Shown: in pieces, positions 22,421 to 35,040 of the stretch
Layout of the letters: each line of letters starts with the position of its first letter
Numbering within the stretch: position 1 is the stretch's first letter
Source of the DNA: Macrothele yani
Lineage: Eukaryota > Arthropoda > Arachnida > Araneae > Macrothelidae
Direction: 5' to 3'
Assembly (NCBI GenBank): GCA_039090855.1
Contig: CM077005.1
Location: 79,790,607 to 79,854,606 of the forward strand
DNA length: 64,000 nucleotides
Made by a program: the position numbers and the translations under genes
The notes under the pieces: model-generated
The model's input: only the letters and a program-made list of their open reading frames with translations
What the model was told of the DNA's origin: nothing
Databases searched by the model: none

Positions 22421-22642
22421 TTCAGCAGCCTCGGTGGCGCAGTGGTCTAAGCGATGGCCTCTGATCATTCGTCCGAACGGGGTCCGGGTTCAAATCCCGG
22501 TGAGGCATGGATGTTGTGTTTTTCTTACGGCACTGGCTCTCTCCCTTCCCTGGAACCAGTGACCCTAAATTAGGGACGGGCGACTGCTTATAGCCCATTG
22601 AGTTGCTCACGGCGGTCGTTAAACCTTCAATCAAAAAAAAAA
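22421..22642 (+). repeat. SINE family 1 (copy 6), with target-site duplication
   Basis: Near-consensus copy: cggtggcgcagtggtctaag A-box region, ggttcaaatcccgg B box, standard body, poly-A. Direct repeats atctcaag at 22413-22420 and 22643-22650 mark the insertion. Confidence 0.9.
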
Positions 22643-23016
22643 ATCTCAAGTCCGTCTGTACCAGTGCTGAGACAGGCCGAGTCTGAGCCTTAACGTCCGA
22701 AGTTAAGCCCGTCTCAGGCGGGTTCGGACTGCATGATAAACTGGTGTACAAAATTAACGTAAAAAAATACAAATTCGAGAAAATGTTCCAAACGAAACGA
22801 CCGGCTGCAACGATATTTCAGTGACATGTGTAAAGAGAAACGCTAAGTCGACGTACTCACTCAACATTGTGCTAGCTCTTATGTAAATATGCAGATGACT
22901 ACCTATGTCATCGAGCTGGCAGATGTTGTTTAGACCGGTGTGCGGCAACTGAAGCTTGAGTTAGATTGTTAGAGGAAGACGGCTCGGCACCATCGCTTAG
23001 AAGACTGTTTATAGTG
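22643..23016. other. Spacer with a GC-rich inverted segment
   Basis: 22660-22730 has cccgtctcaggcgggttcgg-like sequence of the sort found in hAT-type non-autonomous repeats. Nothing firm. Confidence 0.3.
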
Positions 23017-23935
23017 GAGATTGATCGGTAGATCGGAAGCAGGGCAATCGCAAGCTGAGATGGCTGAATGTGTCGAGACAAGGAGCTTCCAGTCTATGTA
23101 GACGGTTCCAGGAAACCGGAACAATAATCAGAAGGCCGGGCAATGACGTCCACGTGCCACAACAAGTCAAAATGGCAGTTATTTTCCCCTAACAGTGCGT
23201 CACTACAGGGAGACAGGCAACTCTCACAGAAACTTTTCTCTGCTACGGGAACCGTGATGTCGAGGCAAACAGTTTGCAGAAGACTCCCCGATAGAGGTAT
23301 GTATGCAATAAGGCCAATGGTTTGTATCCCACTCGCCGTATGGCGCAGAAGAGTTCTTCTGAATTGGGCCCGATAACATCATCCTAGGACCCCTGATCAA
23401 TGGGCCTGTGTTCTCTTCAGTGACGAGTCGCGGTGCAGCCTAAACACGAATTCTCGACGTGTGTACATTTGGAGATAGGCAGAAAACCGAAATCTTCCCA
23501 CCAAACATTAGGACAATTTGCTATTACGGTGATGGAGGACTCCTGGTTTGGGCAGGCATCATGTTGGATGGACGCACGCTGCTGTACGTGTTTCTAGGAG
23601 GCTACTGCACCCTGCAAGGATGACATACTGGACCCCTATGTACCACTTTTCAGAGAAGCTATTGGCCTCCAGCTTCTTTTTATGGAACGAACACGCCCTT
23701 GCCTAAAGGACTAGGCTAGTCGACGAATGCCTGGAGAGTGAGGATATTCACAGGAGAGAGTGTGCCGCGAGATCTACGGACATTAACCCGATACAGAATG
23801 TCTATGGTGCCCTGGAAAGAGGAATTTCAAGCCGTCAGCTATTTCCCAGAACTCTCCCATGACTCCGACTTACCTCGATGGAGAAGTGGCACTTATTGCC
23901 CCAAATTGTTCGAAGTAATCACACTCCCTACTAGC
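23017..23935 (+). pseudogene. Tc1-like element 6, decayed transposase
   Basis: Fragments in several frames: SQAEMAEC, RQTVCRRLPDRGMYAIRP, LFSDESRCSLN (first Asp), RVYIWR then stop, GLLVWAGIM, ESEDIHR, DINPIQNVYGALER, where the catalytic Glu is Gln. The residues FSDESR and ESEDI place it in the same lineage as elements 2, 8 and 10. No terminal repeats remain. Confidence 0.75.
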
Positions 23936-24024
23936 CCCTTGAAATCCGCGCCACTTGCTGCGCCATTTTTGAACCGCCATGATGCCATGCGGCGATATCA
24001 TTCATCTTCTACTTTGTATTGCTG

Positions 24025-25250
24025 CGTTATCGATATATGACTGCCCGTACCAACTGTCATTAAACTCTGGAGTGTCGGGATTTTGCGTTATCGATATATG
24101 ACTGTCCGTACCAACTGTCATTAAACTCTGGAGTGTCTGGATTTTTCGTTATCGATATATGACTGTCCGTAATAACTGTCATTAAACTCTGGAGTGTCGG
24201 GATTTTGCGTTATCGATATATGACTGCCCGTACCAACTGTCATTAAACTCTGGAGTGTCGGGATTTTGCGTTATCGATATATGACTGCCCGTACCAACTG
24301 TCATTAAACTATGGAGTGTCTGGATTTTGCGTTATCGATATATGACTGTCCGTACCAACTGTCACTAAACTCTGGAGTGTCTGGATTTTGCGTTACCGAT
24401 ATATGACTGTCCGTAATAACTGTCATTAAACTCTGGAGTGTCGGGATTTTGCGTTATCGATATATGACTGCCCGTACCAACTGTCATTAAACTCTGGAGT
24501 GTCGGGATTTTGCGTTATCGATATATGACTGTCCGTAATAACTGTCATTAAACTCTGGAGTGTCTGGATTTTGCGTTATCAATATATGACTGTCCGTACC
24601 AACTGTCATTAAACTCTGGAGTGTCTGGATTTTGCGTTATCGATATATGACTGTCCGTACCAACTGTCATTAAACTCTGGAGTGTCTGGATTTTGCGTTA
24701 TCGATATATGACTGTCCGCATTAACTGTCATTAAACTCTGGGGTGTCTGGATTTTGCGTTATCGATATATGACTGTCCGTACCAACTGTCATTAAACTCT
24801 GGAGTGTCTGGATTTTGCGTTATCGATATATGACTGTCCGTACCAACTGTGATTAAACTCTGGAGTGTCGGGATTTTGCGTTATCGATATATGACTGTCC
24901 GTAATAACTGTCATTAAACTCTGGAGTGTCTGGATTTTGCGTTATCAATATATGACTGTCCGTACCAACTGTCATTAAACTCTGGAGTGTCTGGATTTTT
25001 CGTTATCGATATATGACTGTCCGTACCAACTGTCATTAAACTCTGGAGTGTCTGGATTTTTTGTTATCGATATATGACTGTCCGTACCAACTGTCATTAA
25101 ACTCTGGAGTGTCTGGATTTTGCGTTATCGATATATGACTGTCCGTAATAACTGTCATTAAACTCTGGAGTGTCTGGATTTTGCGTTATCGATATATGAC
25201 TGTCCGTACCAACTGTCATTAAACTCTGGAGTGTCTGGATTTTGCGTTAT
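24025..25250 (+). repeat. 61-bp satellite, 20 units in perfect register
   Basis: Unit starts cgttatcgatatatgactgt and ends gtctggattttg. Starts fall every 61 bp from 24025 to 25245 with no indel over 20 units. Variation is confined to a few positions: ctgccc/ctgtcc, gtaccaac/gtaataac, gtcggg/gtctgg, tatcga/tatcaa. Pairs of neighbouring variants recur (units 3-4 match 7-8; 9-10 match 15-16), pointing to block duplication. The array abuts the decayed Tc1 element 6. Confidence 0.97.
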
Positions 25251-25849
25251 TCACAATTTTGTATTTGTCAAGTTAGTTTTGGAGACCTGTCTCTCGGGCT
25301 CTGAGAGAGAGGATTGTTTTTTCCCAATGTGATTTTGTATGGTTTAGCATAAGAGAATTTTCTTATGCTTTCTAGTTGGTAAAGGAAATTCTTCGGCAAC
25401 CGAATCTGGGTTGGGGGTGGTACTTGGAACAGCTGTTTTTTCCAGGATTGGGTAGCAAATGCCCCAGGCCACGTATTAGTAGATTTCTGAGAAGGGAAGG
25501 ATCTTCAAGAACCATAGGTATTAGATAACACATAGCACGTAGCACGCCGTCGAAATTGTGTCCCATACCTCCACGTACCAGCTCCATGATAATAATTCTG
25601 TTAAGCAACGTACGTAGATTGCAGTATCGCCCGAAGCGTTGCAGAAGGAAGGAATGATCAAAGCAAATCATGCGGTTGTGCTATAGAAATAGATAGATGT
25701 CTCTTTCCTAATACCCAGTTGAGAAAGACATCGGTTAGTTGCAGGGAGAGGAGAGAGTGGAAGTCTGTAAAAGGAGATTCCTTTTATTAATGCCTAAACA
25801 TGTTAGTCATAGTTTTCGCGCTCGTTCGGGCCCGGACTCCATCCTGTAA
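25251..25849. other. Spacer, no gene recognised
   Basis: A 99-codon minus-strand ORF (25372-25671) has no recognisable motif, membrane pattern or splice context. I leave it uncalled. Confidence 0.35.
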
Positions 25850-25851
25850 TA

Positions 25852-26530
25852 CAAGGAGTGTTCAAATGAAAAGGTACGAAACGACACTGTGGGTATAAAT
25901 GAATACTTTATTCAAAGTATACACCATAGGCCGTAGCACAACGATCCCATTGATTAACGAGCCAAAGGATTCCTTGTTCCCAGAATTCCTGTGGCCGTGA
26001 CGAGACCCAGTCCTGCACAGCGTCCTTGAGTTCGTCGTCCGAGTGGAAGCGCTTCCCTTTCAGATGTTTTTTCAGGGGACCAAACACATGGAAATCGCAG
26101 GGCGACATGTCCGGGCTGTAGGGCGGATGGTCAAGCTGCTCCCACTGGAACTCGGCCAGTTCAGCGTGTGTGACCCTGGAGACGTGTGGACGCGCGTTAT
26201 CATGGAGCAGAACCACACCCTCTGTGAGCAGCCCCGGTCTTTTGTTCTTGATGGACCTGCGTAGGCTTCGGAGTGTCTCACAGTACACATCGGAGTTAAT
26301 GGTTTGCCATCCTGTCCTCACACGCACTGCCGCGTCAATTGGACGGCGCTCTTTATAAGAGCCTCTGCTCTCTCCTGCGCATGCGGGCGCCCGCGCATGC
26401 TCCGATCCACGCCGGCGACTCCAATCGCATCCCTAGATGTGTCGCTACGTTCTCCCATAGCGGCATAGGCAAATATGTTAACGGTTACGTTCTTATGACG
26501 TTTCGTACCTTTTCATTTGAACACCCCTAG
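25852..26530 (-). mobile_element. Internally deleted mariner element
   Basis: Ends caaggagtgttcaaatgaaa on the left and, reverse-complemented, ctaggggtgttcaaatgaaa on the right, then aggtacgaaac. TA flanks 25850-25851 and 26531-26532. At 679 bp it is about half the length of an autonomous mariner. The region that should encode the N-terminal DNA-binding domain and first catalytic Asp is missing. Confidence 0.9.
25908..26327 (-). pseudogene. Mariner transposase, C-terminal part only
   Basis: Open for 139 codons. It contains VVLLHDNARPHVS (second Asp) and HPPYSPDMSPCDFHVFGPLK, where the third residue is Asp, giving the DD34D spacing of mariners. Then comes the usual KRFHSDDEL stretch, ending AYGVYFE. 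Lacks roughly the first 200 residues. Confidence 0.88.
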
Positions 26531-26532
26531 TA

Positions 26533-27519
26533 TAAAACTCGGGCTCGGGTTGCCGTACTACGGGGTTCGGCGGGTTCTGGCTGATATACTTTGGGATAGG
26601 TTTGACATACTTCGGGCTCGGGCTTTTAAAATTGAGCCCGAACTCAGCAGTGGTGTATACTACGCAAATATCTTCCGATTCTCACTTCATGGAAACAGAA
26701 TAGGGCACTCGAAAATCTTGCTTACCTGTTCTACACATCGTCTCTGAAATTGAATTCATAGTTCCCTTCAGAGCGAACACCAATATCTATTTGTATATCA
26801 ATTATTCCTAGTAGCTATGGCGTTGCATGCTAAAATTACTATGTCAGTGCTGCTACTAACTACGAATAGCGTTTCATAGCCCTCATAAGTTGGAATTATT
26901 ATGTCATAGCTACTAGAAGTTTCAATTTAACAGCAACATAATTCACAACATTTCTACTAATATCAGAGGAAAACAGTTTCTCTGGAATTAGTAAAAATGT
27001 TCTAGATAAGTCAAGTCATTATATTTACGGTGAAATGAGGTTCAGGCAGCTGGCAGGTATTAAACGGTTCTTTGAAAATGCATGAGGGGTGGTTGCAGAC
27101 AAACGACATGGCGAACTCCAAAAATATAATGAAAAAAAAAAGTTCAATTTCGAGTGAAAACGATCTAAGAGCACATACCGCAATGTAAAGACTTAATTAA
27201 TTGGCAAAATTTTTAAGTTCGGCAAGTTAACAAGAAAAGAAGCAATTGGGAGTTGTCTAGAAATTCGAATGCAGTAACGGCATGAATTACGACAAAACTT
27301 CACGATTTCAGGACACAAATTTGGAAACAGAAGTGATGTAAATAATCGCTGTTGATAACAATCAAATTACTAAGCAACGATATTGCGAGGGTTGCCTTAC
27401 ATAGAAGTCATTTTAGAGAAGAACGGCAGCATATGTTTAATCGGCATAATATCATGTACCGAGAGAAGGCTAAAAATCAGGATTTCATTCGCTTATTCCA
27501 AATATTCAAACTGCCTCGA
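26533..27519. other. Spacer with hAT-like GC-rich repeat remnants
   Basis: 26535-26660 has cgggctcgggttg and gggctcgggcttttaaaattgagcccgaac motifs, a short imperfect inverted repeat followed by cagtggtg, which resembles hAT non-autonomous termini. The rest is AT-rich and unassigned. Confidence 0.35.
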
Positions 27520-27695
27520 AAGTGGCCTTGTGATCAGAAGAGTGAGCTTCTGGACAGTCTCCCGAGCTGAGTCCGTGTTGGAGTCCCGGATAAAGCATGG
27601 GTACGGTCTTTCGTCCCTCCCTTATAAGAGAAGGGTTACTGCTATTGCCCTTAGACCTGCTGACGGCCGTCATTAAACTCCGAAAAAAATGCCTA
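27520..27695 (+). repeat. Diverged tRNA-derived SINE
   Basis: Order of blocks as in SINE family 1 (head, gagtcccggata, gcatgg, cggtctttcgtccctccctt, ctgacggccgtcattaaact, A-run) but strongly diverged. Confidence 0.5.
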
Positions 27696-27838
27696 GATAA
27701 ATCAATGAAGAAAGAAATATTCTTCATAATACATGGAAAATTGACAGAATATTCAAGCAAAGCAAACGGATTTGCTTGTTCCACTTACTGGTCATCCATG
27801 TAACACTTCCCAGAAAACTTGAAAATTTCATCGTCTTG

Positions 27839-27905
27839 GAGCGGGAATCTAACCCCGCATCTCTCGATTACCGGTCGAGTATGTTAACCATTACACCACC
27901 CAGGA
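27839..27905 (-). tRNA. tRNA-like sequence (Thr GGT-type anticodon loop), probably a pseudogene or SINE head
   Basis: On minus: gtcctgggtggtgtaatggt, ctcga-ccggtaa-tcgag anticodon arm, gcggggttagattcccgc T arm, ccaagac. The acceptor stem pairs at 6 of 7 positions. Position 33 of the anticodon loop is C rather than U, and the T arm carries an extra base, so a functional tRNA is unlikely. Confidence 0.55.
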
Positions 27906-29190
27906 CAATGGTGTTTCAAGCAGCTGAGACATAGGAAGCTGAAAGTCCTCAGATTTTTGCTAAACGAAGTATCCTTGCTTCCCCATAGCGCATTGATTCA
28001 ATTCCCATTCGGAAATGCCTAGATTTAAACATGTGAACTAATATTTTTATGAATATTCTGAACAATTAGCACAGGCTGTGGCTGGTGGATGATTAGAACA
28101 TATGTCCGTAATTCATAATTTCAGATGTTTTCTACCCTGGGATAACCTCCGGTTTCTGATAGCAAAACGGTGTTCGTTCTTCATCAGAATACAAAATGAA
28201 TTCCAAAAGGCGAATGTTAATATTTATTTTACCGTCATTACCATCTTGTTTTAATTAACAGATAATGTACTTCCTCTTGACATCGGCATTGCTAAACAAA
28301 TTTAACACAGCATACTTTATTCGATATAACTACGCAGAGAATAAGGTATTCAGAAAACAGCCCTAAACAAACAATTTTCTCCACGTTCTTACAGATATTT
28401 GTTAAATATTTATTTTCCCAATTCCCATTTTTTTTAATATTTCTTTTCCTAGGCTAACAAAAATGCTCTAAACGTTTGATATGAAACGGCGACGTCCTTC
28501 CAAAACGCATACATTTCAAACATTCCAATACCTTAACAATTTAATGTTACGTTGAAGTTCACATCAATTTGAAATGCGTATTACTTTTTCTAGAGAAATT
28601 TTGGAAATTAGCAGAAAAGGTTTCGTATTAAAGGTTTTCATAAATGAATTATCTTGAAAGATGCATACTTCGATTGCAGAGAGAATGCTTGCAAAACGTC
28701 ATAACAAAGTTCTTGAACATTATTATTTAACAGCCTATTCTCAGGCGAAATCTGACGCTGCTGGCAATATAAGGGGATCTCTACGCATTTGTTCAAAAGA
28801 ACTGTGAACAAAGAGTGCTCTACTTTGCGTCTTTTCTCTTAGTACTACGTACACTGTAAATATAGAATACTTTTGTCCATCTCTAATATAGGGTCACGGG
28901 CTCCAGAACAAGCACAGAACCGGAACAGAAGAATGCGGACAACATCTCTTTGTCACCTGTGGTTAGGATTTAAGTAAAACTCTGGCCCAAAAAACCTGGT
29001 GGGTTCCAATCATTCTAATCGCGCAGTGAAAACTCATCAACTGCATCACTTGGAATCTGTTTATGCTGTAGATGGACGCAGTTAATATCAAAATTAATGT
29101 TCCATTATTTAATTCCCAATTCGCATGTACTGAAATTCTTATAATAACGATTTATAGCAATCTTATGACACTACTTTTATAATGCTAATC
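27906..29190. other. Spacer, nothing recognised
   Basis: AT-rich, no element ends or ORFs with resemblance to known families. Confidence 0.35.
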
Positions 29191-29192
29191 TA

Positions 29193-30397
29193 CACAGTCG
29201 AGTCACATTATTGTGACCACATCCTACTTTTGTCGTTAACAATGCGTAGCCAATAAAGAAAGCACGTGTCGTGAGCTGGCTTGGAGGGTATATAGGGTGT
29301 GTTGTAGGCATTCTGAAAACATATCATTCGTTGCTGTCATGGATAAAAGGAGCGATCTATCTGATTTGCAAAAAGGGATGATTATCGGCTTTCGGGCCAA
29401 GGGTGGCAGTATTTCTGAAACAGCGCAGTTTGTGAACTGTTCGCCTGCTGCTGTGGTTGAAGTGTATCGTTATTGGAGAAATGGCACCATTGCGAATAAG
29501 GAACGTGGAAACTGCGGAGCACCACGTGCCATTGATGTGATAGGTGAACGTCGACTGCGAAGGTGCGTGAGGGCCGATCGGCATACTACAGTGGAGCAAC
29601 TCACTGGCCGAATGAACCAGGTGGATACCGGAAGTGTGTCTAAAATGCCAGTTCATCGAGCCCTGCTGCGTGTGGGGTTCCAATGCATACGGATGGTCAC
29701 TGCAGCCATCCTAATGGAGGTGCATCGTCAGAAAAGGCTTACATTCACACGACAGTATCGGAATTGGGCCTCCGCTGATTGGCAAAGCATTGCCTTCTCC
29801 GATGAGTCACGTTTTCTGCTTCATCGAACAAATGGACGTTGGTGTATAAGGCGAGAAACATCGGAGAACAAACACTCTTCAACCATTTCTGGCAGAACAC
29901 AAGCTGGTGGAGGTAGCGTTATGTTTTGGGGAATGTTTTCGTTACATTCTCTGAGTCCATTCATACCTATGGAAGGGACTATGGACCGAAGTCGTTATGA
30001 ATCCATCCTTGCAGACCACGTACACCCATACATGCTGATTGTCTTCCCTGGGGCGGATGGGATCTTCCAGCACAGCAATGCGACGATTCACACAGCTAGA
30101 AACGTCCGAGAGTGGTTGGAAGAGCACGATGAAGACTTCAAAGAACTTTCCTGGACCCCTAATTCCCTATTGACCATCTGTGGGACCACCTCGATCGTGT
30201 TGTTTGCTCTATGGATCCTCCACCACGCACTCTCCAGCAGCTTTCAGATGCACTGCAGTTAGCCTGGTTCCACATACCTGTGAACACCTTCCAGCACCTC
30301 ACTGGGTCACTCTCAGCCCGTCTAGCTGCTGTCCGCGGTGCACACGGCGGTTACTCTGGATATTAGCTGGTGGTCACAGTAATGTGACTTGACCGTG
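29193..30397 (+). mobile_element. Tc1-like element 7 (complete, TIR to TIR)
   Basis: Ends cacagtcgagtcacattatt (left) and, reverse-complemented, cacggtcaagtcacattact (right), then gtgaccac. TA flanks 29191-29192 and 30398-30399. 1.2 kb. Confidence 0.92.
29339..30366 (+). pseudogene. Tc1 transposase of element 7, catalytically mutated
   Basis: Start MDKRSDLSDLQKGMIIG (29339). Open without a stop to 30165, unusually long for this window. First Asp present (IAFSDESRFLL). The second site reads GIFQHSNATIH, so Asp is Ser. Near 30165 a small deletion of the SPDLN codons shifts the frame, and the third site in the new frame reads PIDHLWDHLDR, Glu to Asp. Two of three catalytic residues are changed. 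Confidence 0.88.
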
Positions 30398-30529
30398 TAT
30401 GTGGATTTTATATAATGTGCTGATAACAAACAACTGTTTCTGCTCAGAGATGCGGTGCAGACAAAGGCACCGAATCGTTTTTGTCCCTGTGTTTCGCCGC
30501 AGTATAAAGTGTTTGCCGGCTGCGTTTGT

Positions 30530-30570
30530 CGGAAGCCATGGATATATTTGTCATGTATCCATGGCTTCCG
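30530..30570. repeat. Perfect 15-bp hairpin
   Basis: Arms cggaagccatggata (30530-30544) and tatccatggcttccg (30556-30570), loop of 11 bases. Confidence 0.9.
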
Positions 30571-33500
30571 TAACAAATTCTTCTTCAGGCAGCTGTTTCT
30601 CCTTTCACCTCAGGGTCGCCAAAGCACATAATTGTACGGGGGAAAATAAATAAATAAGTAGGAAAATTCTCTTTATCAGAGTATGCATGGGGAAATAAAC
30701 GAAAGGAAAAAAATCATAACAATTTATTCAACGCGGCAACTTAGTATTTAGTGGGTAATGATGCAGAACAACGAAGCAAAGTATGCTGGAAGTATGAAAG
30801 TTTGTTGCTGTGCCGGATGGGAGAATTAAACTTTCGCCGAATGTGAACAGCATGTCAGAAAAAAAAGCGAGATTTAATGTTCAAAACTTGAAAAAAAAGG
30901 GGGAAATCATTTCTTCCAAGACATTCTGAATAACTGAAGAAAACAAATTTGGCATTCTGTGTGCATATTTCTGATCGTAAGCAAATGACTGGCTTCGTTC
31001 TGCTTCGTTTGTTGAACGGAAAATACTGAAAAAAAAAGAGAGACTAAGTATTTACTCGCCATCTTCAGTCGCAATCAATATCGACAGCTGGAAAGCTTGT
31101 TATTGCTATTTATGAAGGGTTTTTTAAACAGGCGCGTGAGTGAACGTCCAGTACGAATATTAAATGTCTTCTGTTTTTAACTCATTTATTGGATCAAAAT
31201 AAAATGTTGCGTTTAAAGAATAGTTTTGAAACGGATTAAATTATATTGCATTTTCAGACGAAACACGTATGTAATTTTTCGAACGATTTAAAATTTATTG
31301 CTCGAAATGATAAAATCAGGAGCTATGTAAGTAGCATGTATAACTCAAACCGTTTTCAGCACATCTTTTGAAAAAAAAAATGTTGTTATGTTATCAATGT
31401 ATGCATCATATCTCGGCTACTATTAACTAGATTTTTAAAGTTCGTTTTTGTATTGGGGAGCCTAAATTGTAAGAACGATGATTCTTGTCTTTGAGCCTTT
31501 TCCCAATGAATAACTTTGCCATTAGGGGTCGTAAATGAAGATGCTATCGAATTCAAAATTTGATTTAATCCATATCATTTCTTCTAAATATTCCATCGAA
31601 AAAATCTGTTTTTCATTAAATACTTCTTACAACGAAACCATTTTGTATGCAGTTTCTCTTTAAACAAACCACAGTTTTCCCCTAATCTGACATCCTATTT
31701 CCCCCTATATCTCAGCTTCTAAAAGTTAGATTTTAAACATTCATGTTCTGTCAGATAGAGTCCGTAGAGTCGAATGTTTTGCACATAACTACTGGTTTTT
31801 CGTAACACATGTTTTTACTGCTAGTAGGCGTAAGTAGCTACAGCATTTCTATCTGTGGATGTTTTAGCTATCATAGAAATTCATTTTTTTTCAACTAATT
31901 CCATTTACTAAGAAAATTACTGCAACATTGCGCATTTTAAATAATGTGCAGTCTTCCTCTCGGGGCGCAAAAGCTTTCTTTTTTTTGCTGAATATTTCCT
32001 TTTTCTAATGAGGTACTTTGCTCGTCACACTCGAGAATTAGGTGTCATATTTCTTTTTCCTTTTTTTTTCTATCACGCACATAAGAAAGTCACCGAAAGT
32101 CTTTTTTGTTGACTGTTCAATACAGTGAACTCGAAACTTACACTGAAAGCATTTGATTTAGCCATCGAACTGACAAGCTGAATAAAAGAGTAGTTTCTCA
32201 GACTGAGAATCTAGATTCAATTCGTGCTAGACGACAATATTGTTCTGGTGTTCCAGTCGAATATGAACTCTTCCTCGCAAAAGCTGACCTTGTGTAAAAG
32301 ACATTCGATTCCTATTAACCCTCGATTCTCCTGGAAACCATTAAATTTAAAAAGAAATTTATGCTTCAGTACAGTGACTGCCTGCTTGTAAGTCTTAGGT
32401 TTTTGACTACTCGTTATGAATCACATGAGCCGCAGAGCCATAAGAGCGGCGTTTTTTTTTCTGTTTGTTTGTTTTTTCTAAGTAAAGTCCTCAGTTTCTT
32501 AGAGCATTATTTTTTTGCTAACTGGTCATTCATAAGACTCAGTTTCTTAAACCATTGTAAAACCATTCCCTTTTTTTTTTTTTTTTTTTATCGTTTTCCT
32601 TTACTCTGTGTTTAGCGACCACGATGATCAACTGTAATGGCTATACAAGCGATAGCTCGTCTCTGATTTAAGAACATTTGTTCCAGCGAATGGACAAAGC
32701 CGGTGCCATCAGACACACACGCACACACACACACACACACACACCACCCATGCAGCATGCTGGACTCCATTTTGGGCCCATTTCCGACGAACAGTCAGAA
32801 CTTAGGGCTGCTTAGTTCCATTCATTTTCGGACAAATATTCAGCCAACAGGGCTGCTCAGTGCCATTCTTCGCACAAACGTGTTACAAATATTTTGTATT
32901 TTTTCTATGTGTTTAAATCCCTGAACAAACAATTAAATGCTTTACAAGTGTCAAACGTTTTGGTAATTACAATATATCCTATTTCTCTTCAAGTTTTTTT
33001 CCAACTTTAATTTTCCACTGAAGGTATGGGGCCTAGGCCACTACATTATGTATATTGGCAGAGAGTGGACTGCAGCCAGAAAAGTTTGAGAAACACTACT
33101 TTACAGGAGAGGAAATTCAACAACTGAAGTAGAAAAAAATCTCATCTGAAAACCGAAACAGACATATACTCTTTCACAAGTTTCATAGAAAGAGGTAATG
33201 ACGTTGAACGCCAGGTGATGATAATAAATCTACTCCCTAAGAAAGAAAAACAGCAACAACACATTTTGCTCTTTCTTTTGATATCTTTGCATTTAATGCG
33301 CAGCTACTAATACGTACGAAATTAAAGAAACGAAACACGTTGAGTGAATGGACTGGTCATTCGTTACAGAAAATATATCTAGCAGGATTCATAAAAGAGA
33401 TTCTCTTACGTTTGACCTCTGCACGACTAGGTCGCTTACAGAAGTAAAAAAACAGAGGCATCATTGATGTTAAATTCAATGATGATTGTGGGTTTGTTTA

Positions 33501-34375
33501 TGGATGAGTCAAACTTTTTCTTCCAAACCCATGGAAATTTTGAAAAGAGTGACAATGACCAGGGGATGGTTTCGAACAATTTAGATGTTTTCTGAAAATG
33601 AAAGGAATTGAGTCAATCAAGATACAGTGTAAAAGACCTAGTTCTAAAATAAAAGACAGAGGGCGTCTACTGATCACAAACGTATTCTCATAATGGATTC
33701 ACGACGTGTGCACAGAATTTATTTTTCCCGAACAACAAGAAAAAATATTTCAACTCTTGTGTCACCAAGCACGACTAAGACTAGGACCCTTGGAGTCAGG
33801 GGTGGACCTCTTAACACATTCTGGGCCACTAAGCTACCCGGAAAAGTTATTTTAATAAAAAAAAAAGGCTTTGTCCTGATCGACAGATTTCTAGCTATTA
33901 CAGTTATCTAAAGTACCTTAGGGTTCCTGAGAAATTATTTAGAGTGTAAAAAATAAATAAATAAACATTGCTTTGCAGAACAAGCTTTTAGAACACATGT
34001 CAGTTATCAGTGTCAGACATAACACTTTAAAGTTTTTAAAAATTGCCAGAGCAAGTTAATCTGACGAACAGGTGACGTTTCCGCCCTACTTATTTAAGCA
34101 GTAAAGTGAAGTGTCAGGACTGAGATGACTTAGCCACTGAGACAGCGCTAAATTCGTTGAAAGAACGTAAGTTATGTTCCTTTGCGAAAGTGAAGTTTCA
34201 GTTGAGTGGACTGTTGCTGAAAACATGGAGTTCAAAGAAAGTGAAAACACTACCTTGTTCCGAATTTGTCTGCTTCGTGTCTGACGTAAATGAGCAGTGA
34301 TCCCTGAAATGAAGAAACCATGAGATCGGAGATTACCGCACAATTAAAAACACATCTTTAAAAGAACTACGTAAC
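30571..34375. other. Long AT-rich spacer
   Basis: Apart from a diverged SINE (32606-32745) I see no gene. 33085-33105 (aaaagtttgagaaacactac) resembles hAT-type repeat ends. A poly-T tract is at 32571-32591. Confidence 0.4.
32606..32745 (-). repeat. Diverged SINE family 1 copy with a (CA)n insert
   Basis: Minus-strand body blocks (gtttagcgaccacgatgatc, ctgatttaagaacattt, gccggtgccatcag as read on plus) run into a CA microsatellite at 32711-32744. Confidence 0.5.
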
Positions 34376-35040
34376 ATGATGTAAATATGACGTACTACTG
34401 TGGTGACGTATGGCTCAAATCGGCAGAGTTGCTGTGATAAGCCTTACCGTCCTACTGCAGTTTAGAAAATACACGCTGCGGAAGAGAAAGCCGCGGCTTC
34501 GAATCGCACCAATGGCAAAAGTTTAGTTATATTGGCGCCCAAACGAAAGTTAATCTCCTATCCCTTAGGTTTGAAAAATTTGTATGACGAGTCTTCCACA
34601 CAACGCGCGTAATGAATAAAAGTAATTCTTCTACAATGAAGTGATCGTTCAAACATGGTTGTCGGCTGACCCGAAACCTGCGATTTCATGTCCCCTCCTT
34701 TCTAAGGAAGGGATGATGTAATGTATTACGTAATATGACGTATATGACGCACTACTGCTGTGACGTATGAGTCAAATCGGCGAAGCTGCAGCGATAAACT
34801 TTTTCGGCGTAGCAATCTCTCCGCCGGTAAAGCAAGGTTATAATCTTTCTCTAAAACTCTTCTGAAATTACAAGATGTTGGAACTAGTACGAAACTGAAG
34901 CCACTGTGACGTACTGCAGAGGTAAAAGCACGTGTCAAGAAGACATATCTACAGCGATATATTCCGTCCATGTAGCTTAGTTGGCAGAGCAACTTACTCC
35001 GGAATGAGGGGGCACGGCTCCGATCTCCGTCACAGAAAAA
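34376..35040 (+). repeat. Cluster of three tRNA-related repeats, family 2
   Basis: Block gtgacgtatgRstcaaatcgg followed by agcgataa and a tRNA-like stretch occurs at about 34405 and 34760. A third, clearer head is at 34977-35035 (atgtagcttagttggcagag A box, ggctccgatctcc B-box region). The same blocks occur in reverse at 49262, 54492 and 54800. The conserved part lies 5' of the A box. Confidence 0.6.

Noticed and set aside
24025..25250. CRISPR-like array
   Set aside because: Units are contiguous with no unique spacers and the genome is eukaryotic; this is satellite DNA.
25372..25671. 99-codon minus-strand ORF as a gene
   Set aside because: No motif, no splice sites, and length is within chance for the region.
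27839..27905. Functional tRNA-Thr
   Set aside because: C at position 33, an extra base in the T arm and an acceptor mismatch make a working tRNA unlikely; kept only as tRNA-like.
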